A DNA stretch of 64,000 nucleotides from Bombyx mori (Eukaryota; Arthropoda; Insecta; Lepidoptera; Bombycidae), in the NCBI RefSeq assembly GCF_030269925.1, contig NC_085127.1:5959501-6023500 (forward strand), given 5' to 3'. The notes beneath the pieces are model-generated. The model did no database searches. It saw only the letters and a program-made list of their open reading frames with translations, and had not been told where the DNA came from. Of this stretch, positions 11,946 to 22,950 are shown piece after piece. The position numbers were made by a program, and so were the translations under genes. The first letter of the stretch is position 1. Each line of letters opens with the position of its first letter.

Positions 11946-12349
11946 CGCGTGACCTCGTGCGAAAATTAAAAATTTAACTATTCGTCTCGCGCCGACATCA
12001 ACACATTCAGAGTAGACTAACAGCCTGGCCACGGGACATTCGCCGATGCGAATATTCGCGCGGTGCGAACGGCGAAGCGTCTAGCGACTAAAACAAGCGC
12101 ATAGAAATGTACCTAACAAGCCACGCGCACCGGCGACCGGCGAAGCGACCGGCGAAATGTACCGAGCGAATCGCGCGATGCGGCGGGCGAGCAAAACAAA
12201 TGCATGAATACGGACGGCGCGAGCCACGGAGTCGAGCGGTAGTCGCGGCGAATAGTGCAGTGATTAAATGAGTTTAGTTGTTTTCGCCGCGAAAAATTAA
12301 CGCCGAAATTTTTATATTTTTTATTTATTTTTTATTTTATATTTTTAAA

Positions 12350-12790
12350 GTCGTCGTGGCCTAACGGACGTCCGGTACAATCGTGTTGAGCGATGCACCG
12401 GTGTTCGAATATCAGGCGGGTACCAATTTTTGTAATGAAATACGTACTCAACAACACTCAACGTTCACGATTGATTTCCACGGTGAAGGAATAACATCGT
12501 GTGATAAAAATGAAATCTTCAAAATAATAATTTGCGTTATTACTGGTGGTAGGACCTCTTGTGAGTCTACACGGGTGGGTACTACCACCCTGCCTATTTC
12601 TGCCGTGAAGTAGTAATGCGTTTCGGTTTGAAGGGTGAGGCAGCCATTATAACTATACTTGAGACCTTAGAACTTATATCTCAAGGTGGGTGGCGCATTT
12701 ACGTTGTGGATGTCTATGGGCTCCAGTAACCACTTAACACAAGGTGGGCTGTGAGCTCGTCCACCCATCTAAGCAATAAAAAAATAAAAT
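12350..12790 (+). mobile_element. Full-length Bm1 SINE
   Basis: The best complete Bm1 in the window, about 440 bp: tRNA-like head with A box (tggcctaacgg) and B box (ggtgttcgaatatc), a linker with an inverted repeat near tataatttgcg, the common body from ctggtggtagg, the ggtgggctgtgagctcg tail and a short poly-A. It is inserted in the Harbinger-like element. Confidence 0.9.
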
Positions 12791-13081
12791 AGCTGAAATA
12801 CTAGCTAGACCAGCTATTTGGAAGTCTAGCCACCCAAAGTATTTCTCGTACTTCTTGTGGAATTCTCCATCTATAGGTATACTCCGATTCTTATTCAAAT
12901 CATGTACTTCACAATCTTTTCCAAATAATAGGTCCTGAACCAAAAAACTATTAATTTGTAAGCAATATCGAGATAATTTCGATATAGACATTTCGCTGTC
13001 GGACTTCCTTACTAGTCGCGGCGGCGAACGTGAGTACCCGTGGCCTGCAAACGGTGCTGCGCGAATGGTCGCCTCGCCCAC
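12791..13081 (-). other. Unrecognised open frame inside Harbinger-like element
   Basis: A minus-strand frame of about 97 codons from ATG 13081 runs through the element's GC-rich right end into non-repeat sequence, then into the antisense Bm1 where it ends at 12734. Residues such as HKKYEKYFGWLDFQ look protein-like, but I recognise no domain. It may be a captured or decayed coding fragment, or chance. Confidence 0.25.
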
Positions 13082-13124
13082 CGCTTCGCTGTTCGCACCG
13101 CCGATCCCCGTGGCCAGGCCGTAA

Positions 13125-13480
13125 AATATTTAATAAAGGCGCAGTTTGCAGTGTAGCCGGTAAACGATTTAGCTGCCTTAGAAGCGAGTTCGTTGTTTAG
13201 GCAAAGGCGGTAATTGCCGTTTGTTCCCGCCGAGAGCTCTCAGACACACGAGGGCCGTGAGCGAACCCGTCAACACTTTCATATTTGTTAACCTTGGCTT
13301 TTTCTTTATAGTAGCTTTTAAATGTTCCTTAGAAAAACACTTCGTCACGTGAGATACAAAACGTTTTTTGCTGATCATTTAATTATTTTTTGTTTGGTTT
13401 CGAGAAGTTCCTGTGAAGTTTCATCAGTTAAAACTACTTTTATGCGTCCAATTTCGCGTTTTTTTTATCGTTATTATATA
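13125..13480. other. Unique spacer
   Basis: No gene seen. Two short overlapping ORFs on opposite strands lack any motif. Confidence 0.5.
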
Positions 13481-13880
13481 TTTGTTGCGATGCAACGGTG
13501 TTCGAATCCCGTAGGCGGGTACCAATTTTTCTAATGATATACGTACTTAACAAATCTTCACGATTGACTTCCACGGTGCAGGAATAACATCGTGTAATAA
13601 AAAGGAAACCCGCAAAATTATAATTTGCGTAATTACTGGTGGTAGGACCTCTTATGAGTCCGCACGGGTATGTACCACCACCACGCCTATTTCTGCCGTG
13701 AAGCAGTAATGCATTTCGGTTTGAAGGGTGGACAGCCGTTGTAACTATACTGAGACCTTAGAACTTATACCTCAAGGTGGGTGGCGCATTTACACTGTAG
13801 ATGTCTATGGGCTCCGGTAACCACTTAACACCAGGTGAGCCGTGAGCTCGTCCATCCACGTAGCAGTAAATAAAAAAAAA
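13481..13880 (+). mobile_element. Bm1 SINE, head truncated
   Basis: It starts inside the tRNA-like head just before the B box (gtgttcgaatcccg) and continues through body and tail to an A-rich end. Confidence 0.85.
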
Positions 13881-15060
13881 GAATTTTATTATTTATTTCA
13901 ATCCCAAGAACAGTTTAAGAAGTTTACGGCCCTGGTGTAAATTAGTGGCCGCAGCCCAGATATCATAATCTCATTGCCGGCACCTACCTTGAGATATCAC
14001 GAACCTGAATCAAAAACTCGTTGTCTAATCTAAATGGAAAACATTAATTGTTCTAATTTTTTTATTCCGAAATCTAAGGTTAAGACGGCTTTCACAGGTC
14101 GTACGTTCTTTGGAAATCTCGCGTCATCCGAATTTTAATTCTTGTGTAATATATAAAAACTGTGTTTAATTTTGTCGAATGCAATATTTTCCATGTTTGT
14201 TATTATAGGAACCATCAATGCTACCACCTTTTACTAGGCTCTACTTCTGGATTTAATTTTCAGGAACAGTTAAAAACTGCACATATCTACATATTATTAT
14301 GTATATATATTTCAGTACCGTTTTCTCTTCTCTTTATGGACAAAGAGAGTATTTTCGTTGAAATAGCTTATGACGAGATTTAGTATTATCAAATTTAAAA
14401 ATACCGACAAATCACAAAATTAAATGTCCTGACCGAACATTAGAATTTGAGCATTTATATTAAATAACAAAACTGAAAACAAAATGCAAAACAGACTCCT
14501 AAACATTACAAAAAAGTCTCGTATCGCTAATCCACAAATACATAATGTTAACTGACTAATTATCCTAATTGTAAAAGGGTTCACAGCGGGCCGAAGTTGT
14601 AATCTAACCTCACCTTATACGATTCACTAACAAGTACTAACTTTTACGGATCATATTAACTTATTCGTTAATACAATTCATAGAATGAATCTGCACCATA
14701 TACAATTTGTACACAGTTTGGATGTAATTATCAATGATAAGATGACTTATGCTAATGTTAAAATGGATCGCGTGACCGTAGCGCGGTTTTAGCGCTGCTG
14801 TGGACCTAATCTTTGAATATATGTCAAATTAAAACACGTGGTTACCATCGGTTAGATATTCAAATAAATTTCCATCCACGCGTCCGAAGGCTTACTGCAA
14901 CGCTGCTTTGCGTGCTAATGACAAATTTTATGGCACCAATTGGGAAGTAATTGAGTAGTGTTCAACTGAGAAAAAAACCTAGTGCATACAATAAACTTCA
15001 CATATAATAATATACACATATTACAAGATACAAAACAATACATATACACATACATATATA
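13881..15060. other. Unique AT-rich DNA
   Basis: No gene or repeat recognised. It ends in an acatac/atat simple repeat into which mariner copy 2 inserted. Confidence 0.55.
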
Positions 15061-15185
15061 CCTAGTCAGGTCATAAATTCTGTCACATGTTTAATGTAAA
15101 ATAATTGAAACAAGTTTATTCATTATATAACCATTCATATACCAAAATGAACTTAACAAAACATAGATTCTTATGACACTAAAGT

Positions 15186-16470
15186 TTATTCAAAATGACC
15201 TCCGTGATTTTGAATACAGGCCTTCAATCTGCGCGGCCAGTCGTCTATCGCAGCACGAACGAGGTCCATGTCAATATCGGCGGCTGCCTTAATCAAGGAT
15301 GTCTTGAGTGACTCCAAATTGGGATGAGGCTTTGAGCACGCTTTTTCCTCCAAGTGTTGCCATATCTTGTAATCTAACGGATTCAAATCTGGACTGGAGG
15401 AGGGCCAGTCTTCGTGCCGGATGAAGTCGATTTCACGCGCCGCCAGCCAGTCTTGTGTGCTCTTCGCTCTATGAGCTGGCGCCGAATCTTGTTGGATAAC
15501 CCAGTGCCTGTTATTGAACATGGTATGAGAAACAGGTTCCACAAGGTTCGTCAGGACTGTATTTTGATACACAACTGCATTCGTTTTTACACCTTTCTCA
15601 CAAAAATGTACCTCTGTTAAGCCCCAATAAGAAACTCCCAATCATACCATGAGCGAGGATGGAAAATGACCTCGTTGGACACGCGGAATACGGTTGCTCG
15701 CTTCTTCACTACTGTGTGCGTACACCTTATCATTTTGTTTGTTGTAGCTCTCTTCTACGGTAAAAATTTTTTCATCCGAAAAAAGAATTTCCCGATATTT
15801 TTTTCCCGCGTACCGCTTCAACAAAGCGCGGCATCTCTTCAGTCTCAGGTCCATTAGACGAGCATTCAAATGATGTCCTGTTTTTCTTCGATATGCCCGA
15901 AGCCCTAAGTCTTCATTTAACACCCTTTTCACCGTGGTTCTGCTTAACCCCATCTGAAGAGCCAACAGTTTCTGCTTCCGTTTGGGATTTCTTTGAATTC
16001 GCGCCTTCACAGCTTTTATCACTGCTGGAGTCCTAACAGACCGAGGGCGACCACTTCTTGACCTGTCATCTACACTAGAGTCTTCATTGTATCGTTTGAT
16101 GGTACGATAAACGAATCTTTTGGTTATATTCAATTTTTTCAGTATGTTAAAAATTTTAATTGGTGCGTAACCGCACCGTGGTTCTGCTTAACCCCATCTG
16201 AAGGGCCAACAGTTTCTGCTTACGTTTGGGATTTCTTTGAATTCGCGCCTTCACAGCTTTTATCACTGCTGGAGTCCTAACAGACCGAGGGCGACCACTT
16301 CTTGACCTGTCATCTACGCTAGAGTCTTCATTGTATCGTTTGATGGTACGATAAACGAATCTTTTGGTTATATTCAAATTTTTCAGTATGTTAAAAATTT
16401 TAATTGGCGCGTAACCGCAACGATGCAACGCAATAACTGCAACACGGTCTTCTTTAAGAGTCCACTCCAT
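15186..16470 (-). pseudogene. mariner DD37D transposase, duplicated and broken (copy 2)
   Basis: Same transposase as copy 1. The first ATG is at 16470. After the HTH region, the GRPR motif and about 99 residues, the frame hits the duplication junction (16175/16174) and reads out of frame to a stop at 16156. The downstream part continues from a second HTH copy and keeps D151, but the codon for Trp195 is TGA. The rest (15641-15186) keeps the second and third catalytic aspartates. Inactive for two independent reasons. Confidence 0.92.
15931..16418. repeat. 244-bp direct duplication inside mariner copy 2
   Basis: Units 15931-16174 and 16175-16418 repeat the segment encoding part of the HTH region. 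244 is not a multiple of three, so the frame is shifted. The units differ at several bases (for example gaagagcc against gaagggcc), and the second is mostly closer to copies 1 and 3. Confidence 0.88.
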
Positions 16471-16670
16471 ATTTAAAAATGAGTAAAATTCTAAAAGTAT
16501 ACATTTTTATTTTCATGAACAATTCGAAATTCGAATTCAATAAACTTTTTTGTGGCCAGCATTCTAAAAGAAAAGTTTTTACTGTGTGACAATACTTATG
16601 ACCTAACTAGTTATATATAAACATACATATACTTACTTTATATTATAATACATTATACTAACGTAACCTA

Positions 16671-16829
16671 TCTATCACCGGATCGGAAACGCGACCCAAT
16701 GAGAATATCCGGCGAGAAACTCAGTGGGCAACTTGCATAGGTCATGACGCGGCGTATGCAAGTTTTGTAGAGTGTCACTTTATTACGAAAGGACAATTAA
16801 CTTCGCTTGCAAATCATCGGATATAAAAC
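16671..16829 (-). mobile_element. Jockey-like LINE fragment with internal deletion
   Basis: 3' UTR sequence (caccggatcggaaacgcgac to aactcagtgggc) is joined directly to sequence that in the complete copy lies about 400 bases further upstream in the ORF (acttgcataggtcatgacg; compare 62421). The 3' tail is missing too. Confidence 0.75.
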
Positions 16830-17367
16830 TAACAGAATAGAGGAAAGAGGATGTATATACAGGAAACGTGTTGTACAATATCATTAAAATGGCTCATACA
16901 ATTTGTTGTTATTGTAAATTACATAAAGCTGAAACAGAAAATCACTCAGCGATTTGCAACGATATATCGACACCATGAGGGATTGCTAATCAGGGTCACG
17001 ATCACGACTAAAAATATCGTTAACTTTTATAACATCATAACGACATCGGAGACGACTTACTGTCGTGTGTAATAAACGTACTTTATGCGGTACGATAAAA
17101 TCTAATTATAATTTGCAATTCGCAAGTACATTTTCTGTATGTAATTACAGCAACTTTTCATGCGTAAAACGTATAAAATCTTAGTTTATCCTGCTTAGCA
17201 GACGCTGAGTTAGATAATTTGACCTTTTAAGTAAGTCGCCACAAATCCACAACTTCTACAAATTGATAGATGCTACAAGTATGTGTGTAGGGGACTGGAA
17301 TTTAATAGAGATGAATGATCTTTATTATGATTTCTTTAACTTACAAAACCGTAATTAAAACTTTGTA
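16830..17367. other. Unique AT-rich DNA
   Basis: Nothing recognised. Confidence 0.5.
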
Positions 17368-17600
17368 CTAGTGGTAGGACCTCTTGTGGGTCCGCACGGG
17401 TAGGTACCATCACTCCGCCTATTTCTGCCGTGAAGGAGTAATGCGTTTCAACTTGAAGGGTGGGGCAGCCGTTGTAACTATACTGAGAACTTATATTTCA
17501 AGGTGGGTGGCGCATTTACGTTGTAGATGTCTATGGGCTCCAGTAACCACTTAACACCAGGTGGGCTGTGAGCTCGTCCACCCATCTAAGTAATAAAAAA
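17368..17600 (+). mobile_element. Bm1 SINE, headless
   Basis: Body from ctagtggtaggacctcttg through the tail to poly-A. It begins at the same point as most Bm1 copies here, with no tRNA-like head. Confidence 0.85.
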
Positions 17601-17611
17601 AAACTCAAATT

Positions 17612-17690
17612 ACGCAAAAATTATAATTTGCGTAACAGGTAGGTGACCACCCTTTTTATTTCTGCCGTAAAGCTGTGATGTCTATGGGCT
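17612..17690 (+). mobile_element. Degenerate Bm1 fragment
   Basis: It contains the linker palindrome (attataatttgcgtaa), a short gtaggtgaccaccc piece, tttctgccgta and gtgatgtctatgggct, with everything between deleted. Confidence 0.6.
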
Positions 17691-18731
17691 TTAACAATCA
17701 TGGTACACTTATCGCCATTTCCAAAAGAGTGCTTTTTTGTTTTACGCAAAACAAATTCATCATCTTAATGAAACAACACTTAAAAATAACATTATGTAAA
17801 ACCAATATTCTCGAATCCTTGACTGCGGAAAATTCCGAATTAATATTCTCACGAAATAGGGAGAATTAATTAAAAAGTCGAGTTCAAAGCAAAATTATTT
17901 GTAGTCCCGACGTTTTTGAACCTGTCAAGTTGTACACCATCGAACGATTTTATTAAACTCAGCTGATTGCCTTCCGTTTTTGACGACCAGGTGACCTAAG
18001 TAAGCATTGTGGTGATGGATTGGAGCATTGTGGTGTGGATGGATGGAGAGTATTAAGCGGTAAGCAGCGGCTTGGCTCTGCCCCTGGCATTACTGAAGTC
18101 CGTGGGCGACATTTATCCATGTAATTAAAGGTCCGTTTAATTTAATGTTTTTAATTGAACTTCAATTAAGCTTACTCCATTCAAATAGATGAAGAAGTTT
18201 TTTTTTAATGATATTTTGTCCAAATTTTAAACCTTACACGGCCCTCCTGTAAAGTTGCAAAAATGTCGCTTAAACCAAATATCCTTTCAAATTGAAGTTT
18301 AAAATGCTTTCATTTTTGCAATAAGCAGGAAATATATGTATTATTAGGCTCCGTCTTTAAAATTGATATCGTAGAAATAACCATCGAATTTACGTATATA
18401 GGTACGTATTACACAAATTTGTAAAGTCGTCATAGCACAAAAACATCAACGCCAAATAACTACGATTTAATCTACGCTCTGTCACTCGATAAGGATCTCA
18501 AGAACTCGTCCCCAAGTTATTTCCTCTCCGTGCATCGAGTTCCAGGAAATAAAGGTGCCAATGGAAGTAATGGAACTTAATAGAACCTATTTCCGGCTTT
18601 CATCTCCGTTCAATATCGCAAAGGGAATGTGATGCACGCGGTCTTGAATTTTGCAATGAACCATTAATGTTTGTGTAGTAGTAATTGGCTTAGCGAATTT
18701 GAACGTGGCTCGAAAATACGGGTGGCATATA
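17691..18731. other. Mostly unique DNA
   Basis: No gene seen. It holds one K-LINE tail fragment (18045-18115, listed separately). Confidence 0.5.
18045..18115 (+). mobile_element. K-LINE fragment
   Basis: The stretch gagtattaagcggtaagcag, then gcttggctctgcccctggcat and gaagtccgtgggcgac corresponds to the end of the K-LINE ORF (compare 4324-4400 on the minus strand). No poly-A follows. Confidence 0.65.
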
Positions 18732-20038
18732 CCTAGTCAGGTCATAAATTCTGTCACATGTTTAATGTAAAATAATTGAAACAAGTTTATTCATTATGTA
18801 ACCATTCATATACCAAAATGAACTTAACAAAACATAGATTCTCATGACACTAACGTTTATTCAAAATGACCTCCGTGATTTTGAATACAGGCCTTCAATC
18901 TGCGCGGCCAGTCGTCTATCGCAGCACGAACGAGGTCCATGTCAATATCGGCGGCTGCCTTAATCAAGGATGTCTTGAGTGACTCCAAATTGGGATGAGG
19001 CTTTGAGCACGCCTTTTCCTCCAAGTGTTGCCATATCTTGTAATCTAACGGATTCAAATCTGGACTGGAGGAGGGCCAGTCTTCGTGCCGGATGAAGTCG
19101 ATTTCACGCGCCGCCAGCCAGTCTTGTGTGCTCTTCGCTCTATGAGCTGACGCCGAATCTTGTTGGAATACCCAGTGCTTGTTATTGAACATAGTATGAG
19201 AAACAGGTTCCACAAGGTTCGTCAGGACTGTATTTTGATACACAACTGCATTCGTTTTTACATCTTTCTCACAAAAATGTACCTCTGTTAAGCCCCAATA
19301 AGAAACTCCCAACCATACCATGAGCGAGGATGGAAAATGACCTCGTTGGACACGCGGAATACGGTTGCTCGCTTCTTCACTACTGTGTGCGTACACCTTT
19401 TCATTTTGTTTGTTGTAGCTCTCTTCTACGGTAAAAAATTTTTCATCCGAAAAAAGAATTTCCCGATATTTTTTTCCCGCGTACCGCTTCAACAAAGCGC
19501 GGCGTCTCTTCAGTCTCAGGTCCATTAGACGAGCATTCAAACGATGTCCTGTTTATCTTCGATATGCCCGAAGCCCTAAGTCTTCATTTAACACCCTTTT
19601 CACCGTGGTTCTGCTTAACCCCATCTGAAGGGCCAACAGTTTCTGCTTACGTTTGGGATTTCTTTGAATTCGCGCCTTCACAGCTTTTATCACTGCTGGA
19701 GTCCTAACAGACCGAGGGCGACCACTTCTTGACCTGTCATCTACACTAGAGTCTTCATTGTATCGTTTGATGGTACGATAAACGAATCTTTTCGTTATAT
19801 TCAAAATTTTCAGTATGTTAAAAATTTGAATTGGCGCGTAACCGCAACGATGCAACGCAATAACTGCAACACGGTCTTCTTTAAGCGTCCACTCCATATT
19901 TAAAAATGAGTAAAATTCTAAAAGTATACATTTTTATTTTCATGAACAATTCGAAATTCGAATTCAATAACCTTTTTTGTGGCCAGCATTCTAAAAGAAA
20001 AGTTTTTACTGTGTGACAATACTTATGACCTGACTAGT
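18732..20038 (-). mobile_element. mariner (DD37D) copy 3, 1307 bp
   Basis: Termini cctagtcaggtcataa and gacctgactagt are flanked by TA at 18730-18731 and 20039-20040. Both inverted repeats look intact and the transposase needs only one stop codon to explain its loss, so it is among the best preserved copies. Confidence 0.92.
18857..19897 (-). pseudogene. mariner DD37D transposase, one stop codon (copy 3)
   Basis: 347 codons including the terminal stop, colinear with copy 1. The first 114 residues (HTH and GRPR motif) end at TAA in place of Lys115. The remaining 231 codons are open and keep D151, D247 and D285. Other differences include Ile-to-Phe beside the first aspartate (DEKFF) and Pro-to-Ser beside the second (QQDSASAH), so activity is doubtful beyond the stop. 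No frameshift. Confidence 0.92.
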
Positions 20039-20181
20039 TATTAGTAGTAGGTACTGATAAGTATTTAATATTTTCATTTTGACTATTATTCAGTATTATT
20101 GCTAACTATGAATCCGACTGAAGTTCACGCAGGTCCCGTCCAAAAAATATAAATAAAAATTTTTTGACTATATTCTGGACT

Positions 20182-20471
20182 TTTAGAGGGAGTCTGAAAG
20201 TGGCACATGTGACAGAGAAATTCAGAAGTGCGCGCTTGGGATGGTATGGACATGTGATGAGACGAAATGAAAATGAGGTTGGTAAGAGAGTGTTAACTAT
20301 GAATGTGGAAGGATGTAGAGGAAAAGGTAGACCTAAGGAGAAATGGATGAATTGCGTGAAAGACGACATGTGTAAGAGTAGAAAGGGGAGTAAGCGAAGA
20401 AATGGTATATGATAGAGGAGTATGGAAGGAGAAAACATGTTGGCCTGCCCTTCACCCAGGTGACTAGGATG
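20182..20471 (+). mobile_element. RTE-like LINE, 5'-truncated, 12-bp target duplication
   Basis: Coding for KVAHVTEKFRSARLGWYGHV, then GRPKEKWMNCVKDDM resembles the C-terminal end of RTE-type reverse transcriptases. The 3' end is a short ggatgat tail. Direct repeats atattctggact at 20170-20181 and 20472-20483 frame it exactly, proving target-primed insertion of a 290-bp truncated copy. Confidence 0.85.
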
Positions 20472-20483
20472 ATATTCTGGACT

Positions 20484-20812
20484 AATTTATCTATTCGTTA
20501 ACATTTACGTTATCATAATATCGATTTAAACACGCGATAATAATTTTAATTGACTTGCATATAACTTTTCAAATGGAGGTTTCTTCTTGCTAAGGTATAC
20601 GCGTTTATATAGGTAGGTATATGTTGTCATGAAGAAGCATCAACTTTTCTTTACATCCTATGACTATTATAATATGATGATCGTTTAAATATTGAGGAAG
20701 AAGTATCCTGAATGTCAGTGAGTACTGTATCAAAATCATTTGGTCTATTTAGTGGAAATAATGCATATACAGATAGATAAAACTAGCCACTTCATTTTAA
20801 ACTACTTAGTGA
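20484..20812. other. Unique spacer
   Basis: Nothing recognised. Confidence 0.5.
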
Positions 20813-21132
20813 TTTTTTTCCTACCAATGCTGATACCCTTGAGAGGCTATTTCAGCTTCTCTTTGACGTGTAGGTGAGCTCACGGGGCTCAAACCGTGTG
20901 TGATGCTAACACTGGCCCTAGCAAGAGCAGTGCTTCGCAGAATCCATCACCGGATCGGAAACGCGACCCACTGAGAAGATCCGGCGAGAAACTCTGGGCT
21001 GTGTCTGTGGGTTAATTTACTCGTCGAGCCCATCGTCGCAAACGATGGGTTCGGCGAGGACGGTGACCGGTGTTTGAGGTACCTAAAAGCACCGTTAATA
21101 GATCGGGATGATCCGTAATGACGTGTTTAGGG
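20813..21132 (-). mobile_element. Jockey-like LINE 3' end
   Basis: T-run, terminal stem-loop, 3' UTR with the aaactctgggctgtgtc block, and the last ORF codons, which encode the Arg-rich end (RLRRWARRVN). 5'-truncated after about 320 bases. Confidence 0.82.
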
Positions 21133-21447
21133 TAATTAGCGATGATTGTTTTTAATAATATCGAGAATCGTAAAGACCGTCCACCTATCTTCAAGAATCT
21201 TCACTGCCATATTGTTAAAAGATTTCTCTCCGTTATAAGTACGTTTAACTCTTTGTAGTTTTGTGTTGTGATGAATTTCAAGGTTCATTTTTTTGTTACA
21301 ATTATTCATAATGTATTCTTCGTAGTGAATGACGCAACTACACGAGCAAACTTACGGTAAAGCTAACGGTATAATGCGAGTTAGTGACGGCCGAGTTAAT
21401 TGTGGTACAGCGAATTGTTGTAAAAAAAAATGAAATATTTGTTAGTA
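21133..21447. other. Unique spacer
   Basis: Nothing recognised. Confidence 0.5.
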
Positions 21448-21870
21448 CTAGTGGTCCCCCAGTAGTCGAAATTCGACTATAATTTATTGAAATTATAAGT
21501 TTGAACATTATCATGGTTCTATTGTCAAAGACTATTATTATACTTCTATAATCACAGATTTTGCCAAGATTACACTATAGACAAATAAACAATATTAACC
21601 TATTCTCAACTTGACTACAGACTAACAGAGCAACAAAAGTTTGACAATAAACATAGAGTATACATATTAGTGTGTGTCAAATACATGGTAGTGTGTGTAA
21701 TTTTTTATTTATTGATTTAATGTATTTTTTGTGCATTATTTTAAAAAATATTAGCATTGTGCACTTCTTCTCTATATTCTTTATAAGTGTGGAAAATTTC
21801 ATACTCCTCCGTCCGCGCAATTTTCGTAAAAAGGGATACAAAGTTTTTGCTTCACGTATTAATATATAGA
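21448..21870 (-). mobile_element. Helitron-like family A, complete copy
   Basis: On the minus strand it starts TCTATATATTAATACGTG and ends CTAG, with host A before and T after, as for Helitrons inserting between A and T. A palindrome, tagtcgaaattcgacta-type, lies about 10 nt inside the 3' end, matching the Helitron subterminal hairpin. No Rep/helicase gene, so non-autonomous. Confidence 0.8.
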
Positions 21871-22710
21871 TTAAAGTAATCTGTCAATGGGTTCCAATTT
21901 TTAAAAGACCCGCTACGGAGGAAGGAACATGTCACCATTTTAAATATATTAACATTATACATATATAAATAGACAAAGACAAAACAGTTAAGTACCACTT
22001 TCTCTTCTGTTTGACCATCTCTTAGAAAAATGTAATTATTAAAATTAATCGTAAATTTTGCCATGTTCGTGATTATTGTCGAATTTCGATAATTAATCGA
22101 ACACTGATTAATTAATTAATATAAAAAAAGTTACTAAACTACTAAAAATTAATACAGTTACAATTAATAAAATCGAAATCATAAATTTTCGTTTTTGCCC
22201 TAGCTGCTAACGAGAAATATGCTTTATGATATAAGAACGTATGTCACTTATTCGAATATCATAGTTCAATTATGAGTACGTCACATCGTTCTATATATAT
22301 CCAAGGATATCGCAGTAAATCGACAATTAAGGGGACTATCTTGCGCTACGATCTAGAATAAAACTGATGTGGAATATGAACGCACACAGAAATAAACCTA
22401 TTAAATGTTTTAATCACACAGTGGCGCCTAGTGTTCCTCGAAATTCATTGTGTAGATTAATCTAGATTTATAATTAGATTGATTGTATTAGGTTTGTTTT
22501 TAATTAACAAAAATATTATTTAAAAACCATAATAATATGGTTTATTTTCAAGCCGGTTTACACAGCTTTCAAATCACGAAGACTTCACCACCATCTCGGA
22601 ATACAGTTTCACGACTGAGAATCGGCAAGAAAAACAGGTTTTTTTTTCTTCTAAATATATGTACATACATCACAAAAAAATTACATTATTAAATCTGTAC
22701 ATGCATTTTT
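21871..22710. other. Unique AT-rich DNA
   Basis: Nothing recognised. Confidence 0.5.
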
Positions 22711-22950
22711 GCGAACCCGTCGCTTGCGACGAAGGGCTCGACGAGCGAATTAACCCATAGACACAGCCCACTGAGTTTACTTTCTCGCCGGATCTTCTCA
22801 GTGGGTCGCGTTTCTGATCAGGTGGTAGATTCTGCGAACCACTGGTCTTGCTAGGGCCAGTGTTAGCAACACTTTGGTTTGAGCCCCGTGAGCTCACCTA
22901 CACTGAATTAGCCTCTCAAGGCTATTAGCATAAGCAGAGGAAAAAAGGGG
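22711..22950 (+). mobile_element. Jockey-like LINE 3' end
   Basis: Sense-strand 3' UTR from gcgaacccgtcgcttgcgac through the gtgagctcacctac block to a short A-rich tail. The terminal stem-loop is partly decayed. Confidence 0.8.

Larger units (their letters stand above)
12021..13121. mobile_element. Harbinger-like DNA transposon, non-autonomous
   Basis: Inverted termini cagcctggccacggg (left) and, reverse-complemented, cggcctggccacggg (right) match at 14 of 15 positions. Both are flanked by TAA (12018-12020 and 13122-13124), the 3-bp duplication typical of PIF/Harbinger. Both ends are strikingly GC-rich (repeated cggcgaa, gcgcg) inside an AT-rich region. No transposase was recognised, and a Bm1 SINE is inserted inside. 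Superfamily is inferred from the duplication only. Confidence 0.7.
15061..16611 (-). mobile_element. mariner (DD37D) copy 2 with internal duplication, 1551 bp
   Basis: Termini cctagtcaggtcataa and, at the right, cctaactagt are flanked by TA at 15059-15060 and 16612-16613. It is 244 bp longer than copies 1 and 3, exactly the length of an internal direct duplication. It lies in a TA-rich simple-sequence target. Confidence 0.92.
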
